From WHSM01 sp036375165 (GTDB lineage: Bacteria > Actinomycetota > Actinomycetes > Mycobacteriales > Micromonosporaceae), in the NCBI GenBank assembly GCA_036375165.1, contig DASUSI010000105.1, positions 1-32,447 on the forward strand: a stretch of 32,447 nucleotides of DNA. Reading direction: 5' to 3'. The notes under the pieces are model-generated. The model did not search any database, was not told the DNA's origin, and saw only the letters and a list, made by a program, of their open reading frames with translations. Shown here piece after piece: positions 24,146 to 31,659 of this stretch. The first letter of the stretch is position 1, and every line of letters starts with the position of its first letter. The position numbers and the translations under genes were made by a program.

Positions 24146-25354
24146 ATGCCGGCCAGCCAGACCAGACGCAACTGGCGTGTGCGGTGGCTCCCGGTCCTGT
24201 TCTGGACCGGGGCGGGACTGGCCCCGCTCGCCACGTTGTTCCTGTTGCTGGGTCAGGGCGGGGGCCCACTGAGGCTGGCCGCCGTGCTCGCCATCCTGTG
24301 CGTCGTACTCATCGGTCTGTCCGTGGTCCTTCGCAACGACGCCGGAGCGGTGCGTGCGCAGCTGGAGTCCATAGTGCTCGATGAGATCGACGCGCTCCGA
24401 GAGGAGAGTCGCGAGGACATCGTGGCGGTGGCCCGCAAGCTCCATTCGACGTTCCATGAGGAAGCGGCCGATCTCGCAGATCAACTCGAGGAGATACGCG
24501 ACCAGTTGTCCCAGCGGATCGGGGCGGCCCCGGCCCAGATGCCGCAGCAGGACGCGGCGGCGTTCAATAACGGCCTGGTGCGTACCGAGACCGTGCGGCA
24601 ATGGCAGCGGCCCACCGTTGCCTCTGATGAGGTCGACCCGCGGAGCCACGGCGGGGTACGGCCCGTAGTCGCCAGTGCCGCCGTGGCACGTCCCGTGTCC
24701 GGTCTCCCGCAGCGGTCCGTGCCGGATTGGGCGGGAACCGGCGGTTGGCGGGAGTCCCGGCAGCCGGCCGCGACGGGGCGGGCGACGATCCAGCCCTCCT
24801 CGCAACGCAACGGCCACCATGACGACTACCCGGGTACCAGAGCGCCTTCCCGCTCGGACCCGTTCGGTGACGTCGGCAGCCGCGAGGAACGGGCCCAGCG
24901 ATCCGGCGGGATCCCGGCGAGCCCGGTCTCGCCAAGTCCGGTCTCCTCAGGCCCGGTCTCCTCAGGCCCGGTCTCGCCAAGTCCGGTCTCTGCGGTGCCC
25001 TCGGCCAACTGGCACTACCCGAACGGCGGCGGTTACCCGAACGGCGGGAACCCTTCGAACGGCAGCACGTACCAGCGTGGTGGCCGCAACAGCGGGCGTC
25101 GACGCGCTCCCGAGCCGGACGGCCCGGCACCCATGGCGGCGATCGAGTCAGGTCACCACACGGGGGACCCGTGGGCCGACCTTCGCGGGGATGGCGAACC
25201 CTCCGGGTCGATCGGTGCCGCAGGTTCTGACGCCGTAGAGCACGGCCCTGGCTACTACGACACGGGTGCCCGCTATGGCCGTACGGCGGTTGGTTCCGCG
25301 GCGTACCGACACCCTGAACCATCGGACACCGACTGGCGCGGCTCCTACCGCTGA
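24146..25354 (+). CDS. Two-TM coiled-coil membrane protein with disordered tail
   Basis: A 402-aa protein of unknown function. A basic start (MPASQTRRNWRVRW) leads to two TM helices (about 14-36 and 42-63), then a charged helix with coiled-coil character (68-126: LESIVLDEIDALREESRED and on to LADQLEEIRDQLSQRI), then about 275 residues of low complexity. That tail contains a P-V-S-x-x repeat array (about 260-283) and Asn/Gly/Tyr-rich YPNGGGYPNGG. By position (between DUF3180 and DUF2520 genes) it may correspond to the Ala/Arg/Pro-rich membrane protein Rv3604c of M. tuberculosis; this is synteny, not alignment. An in-frame ATG at 24071 exists, but the TM-coil protein starts naturally at 24146. 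Confidence 0.75.
   Translation: MPASQTRRNWRVRWLPVLFWTGAGLAPLATLFLLLGQGGGPLRLAAVLAILCVVLIGLSVVLRNDAGAVRAQLESIVLDEIDALREESREDIVAVARKLHSTFHEEAADLADQLEEIRDQLSQRIGAAPAQMPQQDAAAFNNGLVRTETVRQWQRPTVASDEVDPRSHGGVRPVVASAAVARPVSGLPQRSVPDWAGTGGWRESRQPAATGRATIQPSSQRNGHHDDYPGTRAPSRSDPFGDVGSREERAQRSGGIPASPVSPSPVSSGPVSSGPVSPSPVSAVPSANWHYPNGGGYPNGGNPSNGSTYQRGGRNSGRRRAPEPDGPAPMAAIESGHHTGDPWADLRGDGEPSGSIGAAGSDAVEHGPGYYDTGARYGRTAVGSAAYRHPEPSDTDWRGSYR
24916..24990 (+). repeat. Five 15-bp tandem repeats encoding P-V-S-x-x
   Basis: The core CCGGTCTC occurs at 24923, 24938, 24953, 24968 and 24983, exactly 15 bp apart, with two alternating spacer types (GCCAAGT and CTCAGGC). It encodes S-P-V-S-P and G-P-V-S-S units in the disordered tail. 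The same 8-bp core, period and frame occur in the VirB4-like gene 17 kb away. Confidence 0.9.
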
Positions 25355-25381
25355 CCGACGAGACCGCCTGACCATCGGCCA

Positions 25382-26527
25382 TTACTTGTCGACGTCACCG
25401 ACCACGAAGAACATCGAGCCCAGGGTCGCGATCAGGTCGGGCACCAGGGTGCCCGGCAGCAGGCTCATCAGTGCCTGCACGTTCGAGTACGACGCGGTGC
25501 GCAGCTTCAGTCGCCACGGGGTCTTCTCCCCCCGGGAGACCAGGTAGTACCCGTTGATCCCGAGCGGGTTCTCGGTCCAGGCGTAGGTGTGCCCTTCGGG
25601 GGCCTTCACCACCTTCGGCAGTCGTACGTTGACCGGCCCGGAGATCCGGTCCACCCGGTCCAGGCAGGCCTGCGCCAGGTCCAGCGATACATACACCTGT
25701 TCCAGCAGGCATTCGAACCGGGCATGGCAGTCCCCGCTGGTGCGGGTCACCACGGGTACGTCCAACTCGCCGTACGCCAGGTACGGCTCGTCGCGACGTA
25801 GGTCGAAGTCGAGTCCGGAGGCGCGTGCCACCGGGCCGGAAGCGCCGTAGCCGGCCGCTGCCTCGGCGGACAGCACACCGACGCCGACGGTGCGGGCCAT
25901 GAAGATGTCGTTGCGCCGGATCAGATTGTCCAGGTCCTTCATGCCGGCGCGCACCTGGTCGATGGCCGCCCGTGCCCGGTCGGTCCAACCTGCCGGTGCC
26001 TCCTCCTTCAGGCCGCCGACCCGGTTGAACATGTAATGCATCCGGCCGCCGGAGATCTCCTCCATCACCGCCTGCAAGGTCTCGCGTTCCCGGAACGCGT
26101 AGAACACCGGCGTGATGGCACCGATCTCCAGCGGGTACGACCCGAGGAACATCAGGTGGTTCAGTACCCGGTTCAGTTCGGCCAGCGCGGTACGAAGCCA
26201 GATCGCCCGTTCCGGGACCTCGATCCCCATCAGGCGTTCCACGGCGAGCGCCACGCCGAGTTCGTTGGAGAACGCCGAAAGCCAGTCGTGCCGGTTGGCC
26301 AGCACGATGATCTGGCGGTAGTCGCGCACCTCGAACAACTTTTCGGCACCACGGTGCATGTAGCCGATGATCGGCTCGGCGCTGATCACCCGCTCACCGT
26401 CGAGTGTCAGCTTGAGCCGCAGCACCCCGTGCGTCGACGGATGTTGCGGACCGATGTTGAGCACCATGTCGGCGGTGTCGAGCCCGGTGCCCGTACCGAC
26501 AACCAGTTCCCGCGTCACGTGGTGCAT
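25382..26527 (-). CDS. nuoD: NuoD-like subunit of respiratory complex I, orphan paralogue
   Basis: A 381-aa homologue of the 49-kDa/NuoD subunit, which forms the quinone site of NADH dehydrogenase together with NuoB. The fold-wide motifs are present: NIGPQHPSTHGVLRLKL (His33), GYMHRGAEKL (Arg59), NHLMFLGSYPLEIGAITP, NRVGGLKE, SGPVARASGLDFDLRRDEPY and LPGTLVPDLIATLGSMFFVVGDVDK. However, the quinone-contact Tyr (bovine Tyr108) is Trp82 and its partner Asp (bovine Asp160) is Glu134. No other nuo gene is nearby; the next gene upstream encodes a MidA/NDUFAF7-like methyltransferase on the same strand. Streptomycetes carry a similar second NuoD (from memory). It converges on the coiled-coil protein gene with a 27-bp gap. 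The ribosome site is weak; GTG three codons in is an alternative start. Confidence 0.9.
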   Translation of the reverse strand: MHHVTRELVVGTGTGLDTADMVLNIGPQHPSTHGVLRLKLTLDGERVISAEPIIGYMHRGAEKLFEVRDYRQIIVLANRHDWLSAFSNELGVALAVERLMGIEVPERAIWLRTALAELNRVLNHLMFLGSYPLEIGAITPVFYAFRERETLQAVMEEISGGRMHYMFNRVGGLKEEAPAGWTDRARAAIDQVRAGMKDLDNLIRRNDIFMARTVGVGVLSAEAAAGYGASGPVARASGLDFDLRRDEPYLAYGELDVPVVTRTSGDCHARFECLLEQVYVSLDLAQACLDRVDRISGPVNVRLPKVVKAPEGHTYAWTENPLGINGYYLVSRGEKTPWRLKLRTASYSNVQALMSLLPGTLVPDLIATLGSMFFVVGDVDK

Positions 26528-26623
26528 CGTCCCACGCGCACCGGGTGCACCGTCCAGCCCCTACCGGGATCCATGATCTTTCGGCGTCCCACCGCTGCAA
26601 CAGCAACGGGAGCCGGTCCGGCA

Positions 26624-27643
26624 TCACAGGATGACCGTCGAGGGGAACGGCGACTCGTCGAGCGTCACGCCGACCGGCTGCAGTACCCAGAAGTGGCCAC
26701 CGAGACCGTCCGGCGCGGTGAGTTCGGCCGCCTCGCTCGCCGCACTCAGCGCCCGCAGGTACCCCGCCGGATCGGTTTCGGCGAGAGCCAGCGCCGGGCG
26801 CCGCCCGGCCACGCCCAGCGCCCGCAACGCCTCCCGTTGGGTGAGCACCTCCGGCCCGGCTCCCGCAACGGCCGCTCCCGCCGCGGCCACCGCGTCGATC
26901 GCGACATGCGCCGTCACGTCACATGACCCGTCAGGTAGCGGCGGAACCTGGCGGCCTTCCCGGTAGCCGGTGAGGGTGCCGTGGGCGGGGCGGGCGGCTG
27001 CCAGGTGTCCATAGTCGACGGCGAGCGCCAGACCACGCCGCACCGTGGCCACCGCCGCCACCCAGGCGGTGTCCCGGGGATGGCCGATCTCGGCCCGCGT
27101 CCCGGGCTCGGGTCCGAGCGGCCACCAGTGTTCCAGCCAGGCGGCGTCGAGCGCGGTGGGCGGATCCCCGAGTCGTTCCACACCGGTCGGTGGCTCCACC
27201 AGCACGAGCCGCGGCTTCCCGGCCTCGTCCACCTCGGCCACGTCCACCGGTACGTTGTCCAGCCACTCCGTGGCGACCAGTAGCCCGAAAACCCCGCTGG
27301 GAGGCTCCGCCGTCCAACCGATCCAGTCCGGCACGTCGTCCGGTCGTGGGGCCAGTTCCACGGCGGTGAAGCGTGTGCGGTCCTGGATTCGAGCGGGGAG
27401 CGCGGCGGCCAGCCCGAGCAGCAGTTCGCCCCCTCCGGCGCCGACGTCCACGATGTCGAGCCGGTCCGGATGTCCCAGGGCGTCGTCCACCCGCTGCGCC
27501 AGCCGTGCGATCGCCGCCGCGAACAGCGGTGAGGCGGTGACGCTGGTACGGAAGTGTTCCGCCGGGGCGTGCCGGACGAAGAACCCGTCCGGTCCGTACA
27601 GGGCCCGCTCGGTCGCGGTCCGCCAACCCCACACCGGTGCCAT
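26624..27643 (-). CDS. MidA/NDUFAF7-like SAM-dependent methyltransferase (COG1565/DUF185)
   Basis: A 339-aa methyltransferase. Evidence for the family: YGPDGFF (16-22), HFRTSVTASPLF (30-41), SAM-binding VDVGAGGGEL (65-74), ATEWLDNVPVDV (counterpart of the NE-x-x-DA-x-P motif), AEIG-x-x-RD, LAVDYGH, GTLTGYREGR and PDGSCDVTAHVAID. Mitochondrial NDUFAF7 of this family dimethylates Arg85 of NDUFS2, the NuoD homologue, during complex I assembly. The downstream gene on the same strand (97 bp away) is nuoD, so a matching substrate is plausible here. No ribosome site is obvious before ATG 27643. Family placement is from motif memory and the sequence is divergent from the mitochondrial enzyme. Confidence 0.78.
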   Translation of the reverse strand: MAPVWGWRTATERALYGPDGFFVRHAPAEHFRTSVTASPLFAAAIARLAQRVDDALGHPDRLDIVDVGAGGGELLLGLAAALPARIQDRTRFTAVELAPRPDDVPDWIGWTAEPPSGVFGLLVATEWLDNVPVDVAEVDEAGKPRLVLVEPPTGVERLGDPPTALDAAWLEHWWPLGPEPGTRAEIGHPRDTAWVAAVATVRRGLALAVDYGHLAAARPAHGTLTGYREGRQVPPLPDGSCDVTAHVAIDAVAAAGAAVAGAGPEVLTQREALRALGVAGRRPALALAETDPAGYLRALSAASEAAELTAPDGLGGHFWVLQPVGVTLDESPFPSTVIL

Positions 27644-27727
27644 TGTGCTGCGTCAGGTGCGCGACCGCGACGCTGGGTTCGGTGCGCCCACACCGCGCTG
27701 TCGGGTAGGGCAGGTGACGCTCGGAGG

Positions 27728-27747
27728 CCAGTGAAGGTTGTCACTGG
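27728..27747. promoter_or_regulatory. 20-bp palindrome between divergent methyltransferase and pan-nad operons
   Basis: CCAGTGA and TCACTGG are perfect inverted arms around a 6-bp centre, in the 177-bp gap between the divergent starts at 27643 and 27821. It looks like a repressor site; CATACT (27775-27780) is a possible -10 for the plus-strand operon, without a good -35. Confidence 0.4.
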
Positions 27748-27820
27748 ACCTACGCGGCAGTCGGCGCGCCAGAGCATACTGACCACGACCGGTACCCGTA
27801 CAGAGGACTGGATCGTCGGC

Positions 27821-28738
27821 ATGAACGCACCCGCGCGTACCCCGCAGGACCGGCCCGGACGGTTGCGCGTCGGCGTGGTCGGCGCCGGCCGGGTGGGGTC
27901 CGTCCTCGGTGCCGCCCTCCACCGTGCCGGCCATGGTGTGGTCGCTACCACCGCCGTATCCGCGCACTCCCTCGCCCGGGCTGCCCGGCTGCTCCCCGGG
28001 GCCGAGGTCCTCTCCGCCGACGCGGTGGCGCGCCGTGCCGACCTGCTGCTGCTCGCGGTCCCCGACGACACGCTGTCGGACCTGGTGGCCGGGCTGGTCC
28101 GGACCGCCGCGGTTCGGCAGGGACAGATCATTTTCCACACGTCCGGAGCCCACGGTGTGGCGGTGCTGGCACCGGCCGCGCGGGTTGGCGCGTTGTGTCT
28201 GGCGCTGCATCCGGTGATGACTTTCACGGGGCGCCCGGAGGACCTGGACCGGATCAGCGGTATCTCGTACGGCGTCACCGCGCCACCGGAGCTACGGCCG
28301 GTCGCGGAGTCGCTGGTCGTCGAGATGGGCGGCGAGCCGGAATGGGTGTCCGAGGCCGACCGGCCGCTCTACCACGCCGCCTTGGCGCACGGCGCGAACC
28401 ACCTCAGCACACTGGTCAACGAGGCGATGGACCTGTTGCGTCAGGCGGGGGTGGCGCACCCCGAGCGCATGATCGCGCCGCTGTTGTCGGCCGCTGTTGA
28501 CAACACCCTGCGACTTTCCGACCGTGCTCTGACCGGCCCGGTGGCGCGGGGCGACGCCGGTACTGTCGCCTGCCACCTGGAAATCCTCGCTTCCCGGGCA
28601 CCGGAGTCTGTCGCCGCCTACCTGGCGCTCGCGAGGCGTACCGCGGACCGGGCGATCGGCTCCGGCCGGCTGCGCACCGGGGACGCGGAGGCCCTGCTCG
28701 GCGTACTCACCAACCCGCAGCAGGGAGCCACGACGTGA
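27821..28738 (+). CDS. DUF2520 Rossmann-like oxidoreductase, possible ketopantoate reductase
   Basis: A 305-aa protein of the 6-phosphogluconate dehydrogenase-like class. The N-terminal Rossmann domain has GVVGAGRVG (Gly21, 23, 26), LLLAVPDD, and the family marks HTSGAHG (106-112) and LHPVMTF (129-135); the C-terminal helical DUF2520 domain contains ALAHGANHLSTLVNEA. The true ATG at 27821 is chosen because the family sequence starts there; the longer frame overlaps the control region. It overlaps panC by 4 bp. In M. tuberculosis the same gene (Rv3603c) precedes panC. No panE is seen, so it may be the NADPH-dependent ketopantoate reductase of this pathway; this is inference from position and fold. 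Confidence 0.85.
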   Translation: MNAPARTPQDRPGRLRVGVVGAGRVGSVLGAALHRAGHGVVATTAVSAHSLARAARLLPGAEVLSADAVARRADLLLLAVPDDTLSDLVAGLVRTAAVRQGQIIFHTSGAHGVAVLAPAARVGALCLALHPVMTFTGRPEDLDRISGISYGVTAPPELRPVAESLVVEMGGEPEWVSEADRPLYHAALAHGANHLSTLVNEAMDLLRQAGVAHPERMIAPLLSAAVDNTLRLSDRALTGPVARGDAGTVACHLEILASRAPESVAAYLALARRTADRAIGSGRLRTGDAEALLGVLTNPQQGATT

Positions 28739-29574
28739 ACCTGGTCGAGGACCGGCCGGCACTGGCGGATGCCCGTGACAAGCTGACCGGACGGGTCGCC
28801 GTGGTGATGACGATGGGAGCGCTGCACGACGGGCACACGGCGCTGCTGCGGGCCGCTCGCTCCGGCGCCGACCAGGTGATCTGCACGATCTTCGTGAACC
28901 CGTTGCAGTTCGGGCCGAACGAGGACTTCGACCGGTACCCGCGTAGCTTTGACGCGGATCTGGCGGTCTGCGCCGGGCATGGCGTGGACCTGGTGTTCGC
29001 ACCGACCCGGGAAGTGGTCTACCCCGACGGTGACCCACTGGTACGGCTCAACCCGGGCAGGCTCGGCGAGGTGCTGGAGGGTGCCAGCCGCCCCGGGTTC
29101 TTCCACGGGGTGCTCACCGTGGTGCTCAAGCTGCTGCACCTGACCCGGCCGGACGCCGCGTACTTCGGTGAGAAGGACTATCAGCAGTTGACCCTGGTAC
29201 GCCGGATGGTGCGGGATCTCGACGTGCCGACCGAGATCGTCGGGGTACCGACGGTACGGGAGCCGGACGGCCTGGCACTGTCCAGTCGCAACAGTTATCT
29301 CGCCGTGGAGCAGCGGTCCGCCGCACTGGCGTTGTCCCGGGCGTTGTTCGCTGGTCAGACCGCGGCGTCGCGCGGCGCGGAGCAGGCGCTGGCCGCGGCC
29401 CGGTCGGTGCTCGCCGCCGAGCCCGGGATCGACCTGGACTACATCGAGCTCACCGGCCCGCACCTCGGCCCGGCACCGACCGCCGGGCGGGCCCGGTTGC
29501 TGGTCGCCGCCCGGGTCGGCACGACCCGGCTGATCGACAACGTCGCGCTCGTGCTGGGAGGAACGGGTCGATGA
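28735..29574 (+). CDS. panC: Pantothenate synthetase (pantoate-beta-alanine ligase)
   Basis: Joins pantoate and beta-alanine with ATP to give pantothenate. The 279-aa protein has the nucleotidyltransferase motif MGALHDGH (27-34; HIGH-like), FVNPLQFGPNEDF, FFHGVLTVVLKLL, YFGEKDYQQ, and the KMSKS-like ALSSRNSYL. All expected regions are present. The GTG start overlaps the DUF2520 stop (GTGA) and its stop overlaps panD (ATGA), so the product's substrates (pantoate from the upstream reductase, beta-alanine from PanD) are made from the same transcript. Confidence 0.97.
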   Translation: MNLVEDRPALADARDKLTGRVAVVMTMGALHDGHTALLRAARSGADQVICTIFVNPLQFGPNEDFDRYPRSFDADLAVCAGHGVDLVFAPTREVVYPDGDPLVRLNPGRLGEVLEGASRPGFFHGVLTVVLKLLHLTRPDAAYFGEKDYQQLTLVRRMVRDLDVPTEIVGVPTVREPDGLALSSRNSYLAVEQRSAALALSRALFAGQTAASRGAEQALAAARSVLAAEPGIDLDYIELTGPHLGPAPTAGRARLLVAARVGTTRLIDNVALVLGGTGR

Positions 29575-29990
29575 TCCGTACCATGCTGAAGTCCAAGATC
29601 CACCGTGCCACGGTGACCCAGGCGGACCTGCACTACGTGGGCTCCTGCACTGTGGACCAGGAACTGATGGACGCCGCGGACCTGCTTCCCGGTGAGCAGG
29701 TCTGCATTGTCGACATCACCAACGGCGCGCGCCTGGAAACGTACGTGATCCCCGGATCCCGGGGCAGTGGTGTGATCGGCATCAACGGCGCGGCCGCGCA
29801 CCTGGTGCACCCCGGCGACCTGGTGATCCTGATCTCGTACGGTCAGTTCGACGATGTCGAGGCGCGTCGGCTCCGGCCCAGGGTGGTGCACGTGGACAGT
29901 GGCAACCGGGTGGTCGAGTTGGACACGGACCCGGCGGGTGTCGCCGCCGGCATGGTCCAGCCACTGGTACGCGGGGACGTGACCGCTTGA
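29571..29990 (+). CDS. panD: Aspartate 1-decarboxylase (pro-enzyme)
   Basis: Makes beta-alanine from aspartate. The 139-aa pro-enzyme contains the self-cleavage site Gly24-Ser25 (HYVGSCTVD), which yields the pyruvoyl group, with Lys9 and Tyr22 nearby, and NGARLETYVI and GVIGINGAAAHLVHPGD of the double-psi barrel. The length is normal for actinobacteria, including the tail after GDLVILISYGQ. It overlaps panC by 4 bp; nadB starts about 30 bp after it. Confidence 0.97.
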   Translation: MIRTMLKSKIHRATVTQADLHYVGSCTVDQELMDAADLLPGEQVCIVDITNGARLETYVIPGSRGSGVIGINGAAAHLVHPGDLVILISYGQFDDVEARRLRPRVVHVDSGNRVVELDTDPAGVAAGMVQPLVRGDVTA

Positions 29991-30021
29991 CGTCCGCTGT
30001 GAGCCGGTGCCGGGATCTCCG

Positions 30022-31659
30022 ATGAGCCTGATCCTGCCGCCGCTGCCGCGCCGGCTCCCGGCACCGCCGCCGGGCTGGTCCGAGACCACTGACGTCTGCG
30101 TGATCGGCTCCGGGATCGCTGGTCTGACCACCGCGCTGCACCTGCGAGACGCCGGACTGCACGTCACCGTGGTCACCAAGGTCACCATCGACGAGGGCTC
30201 GACCCGGTGGGCGCAGGGCGGCATCGCCGCCGCGCTGGACCCGGCGGACTCCCCGGAGCAGCACGCCCGGGACACCCTCCGGGCCGGGGTCGGGCTCTGC
30301 GATCCGGCCGCGGTCCAGGTGCTGGTCCGGGAGGGCCCGGAACGGGTACGCGAGCTGATCAGGTTCGGTGCCGAATTCGATCGCAACCCGGACGGGACCC
30401 TGATGCTGACCCGGGAGGGGGGTCATCTGGTCAACCGGGTGGCGCACGCGGGTGGGGACGCCACCGGAGCCGAGATCCAGCGCGCACTCCAGGCGGCGGT
30501 ACGTCGCGACCCCTGGATCCGGCTGATCGAGCACGCTCTGGTGGTGGACCTGCTGCGGGCCCCGGACGGCCGGGTCTGCGGCGTGACGCTGCACGTGCTG
30601 GGGGAGGGCACGCCGGACGGCGTGGGCGCGGTGCACGCGCGTGCCGTGGTGCTGGCCACTGGTGGCATGGGCCAGATCTACCGGACAACCACGAACCCGT
30701 CCGTGTCCACCGGGGACGGCGTGGCGCTGGCACTGCGGGCCGGCGCGACAGTGACCGACCTGGAGTTCGTCCAGTTCCACCCGACCGCCTTGTTCCTGCC
30801 GGGCGGCAGCGGTCAGCAGCCGCTGGTCAGCGAGGCGCTGCGCGGGGAGGGCGCCCACCTCGTCAACGAGGGCGGCAAGCGTTTCATGGTGGGCCAGCAT
30901 GAGATGGCCGAACTGGCCCCCCGGGACGTGGTGGCCAAGACGATCATGCGGGTGATGCGTGAGGAGGTCCTGGACCATGTGTGGCTGGACGCCCGGCATC
31001 TCGGGGCCGAGGCCCTCGAGGCCCGGTTCCCGACGATCCTGGCGAGCTGTCGGTCCGTTGGAGTGGATCCGGTGACCGACTTGATCCCGGTCGTCCCCGC
31101 GGCCCACTATGCCTCTGGCGGGGTGCGTACCGACCTTCAGGGGCGTACCACCGTGCCGGCGTTGTACGCCTGCGGTGAGGTCGCCTGCACGGGGGTACAC
31201 GGAGCGAACCGGTTGGCGTCCAACTCACTGCTGGAGGGCCTGGTGTTCGCACGCCGGATCGCGGCGGACATCCGGTCCCATGTGCCGGACCTGGCGGAGC
31301 CGGACCCGGCGGCCGGGGAGCCGGGTCGCGTGCTGCCGGAGGAGATCCGTTCCGGACTGCGGGAGACGATGACCCGGGGTGCGGGGGTGCTGCGCTCCGC
31401 CGCCTCGTTGCGCGCTGTGGCCGGCGACCTGGAACGCCTCGCCACCCCCGGGGGCATGCCGGAGACCGGGACCTGGGAGACCGCCAACCTGTTTACGGTG
31501 GCCACGGCGTTGGTCTCGGCCGGGTACGCCCGTGAGGAGACCCGGGGCAGCCACTGGCGTGAGGACTTCCCGGAGCCCTCTGGCTCCTGGCGGGGTCACC
31601 TGGTGACCCGACTGGACCCGGACGGACTGCTGCGGGTGACATTCGAGGAGTTGCCGTGA
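30022..31659 (+). CDS. nadB: L-aspartate oxidase
   Basis: First step of NAD synthesis: FAD-dependent oxidation of aspartate to iminoaspartate. The 545-aa protein has the FAD-binding GSGIAG (29-34), STRWAQGGIAAAL (60-72), ATGGMGQIYRTTTNP, EFVQFHPTALFLPGG, SEALRGEGAHLVNEGGKRFM, HYASGGVRTDLQGRT and GVHGANRLASNSLLEGLVF, followed by the C-terminal helical domain. ATG 30022 is preferred; GTG 30007 would add five residues. Its stop overlaps nadC by 4 bp. nadA is not present in the window, which separates it from the usual nadA-nadB-nadC order. Confidence 0.96.
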   Translation: MSLILPPLPRRLPAPPPGWSETTDVCVIGSGIAGLTTALHLRDAGLHVTVVTKVTIDEGSTRWAQGGIAAALDPADSPEQHARDTLRAGVGLCDPAAVQVLVREGPERVRELIRFGAEFDRNPDGTLMLTREGGHLVNRVAHAGGDATGAEIQRALQAAVRRDPWIRLIEHALVVDLLRAPDGRVCGVTLHVLGEGTPDGVGAVHARAVVLATGGMGQIYRTTTNPSVSTGDGVALALRAGATVTDLEFVQFHPTALFLPGGSGQQPLVSEALRGEGAHLVNEGGKRFMVGQHEMAELAPRDVVAKTIMRVMREEVLDHVWLDARHLGAEALEARFPTILASCRSVGVDPVTDLIPVVPAAHYASGGVRTDLQGRTTVPALYACGEVACTGVHGANRLASNSLLEGLVFARRIAADIRSHVPDLAEPDPAAGEPGRVLPEEIRSGLRETMTRGAGVLRSAASLRAVAGDLERLATPGGMPETGTWETANLFTVATALVSAGYAREETRGSHWREDFPEPSGSWRGHLVTRLDPDGLLRVTFEELP

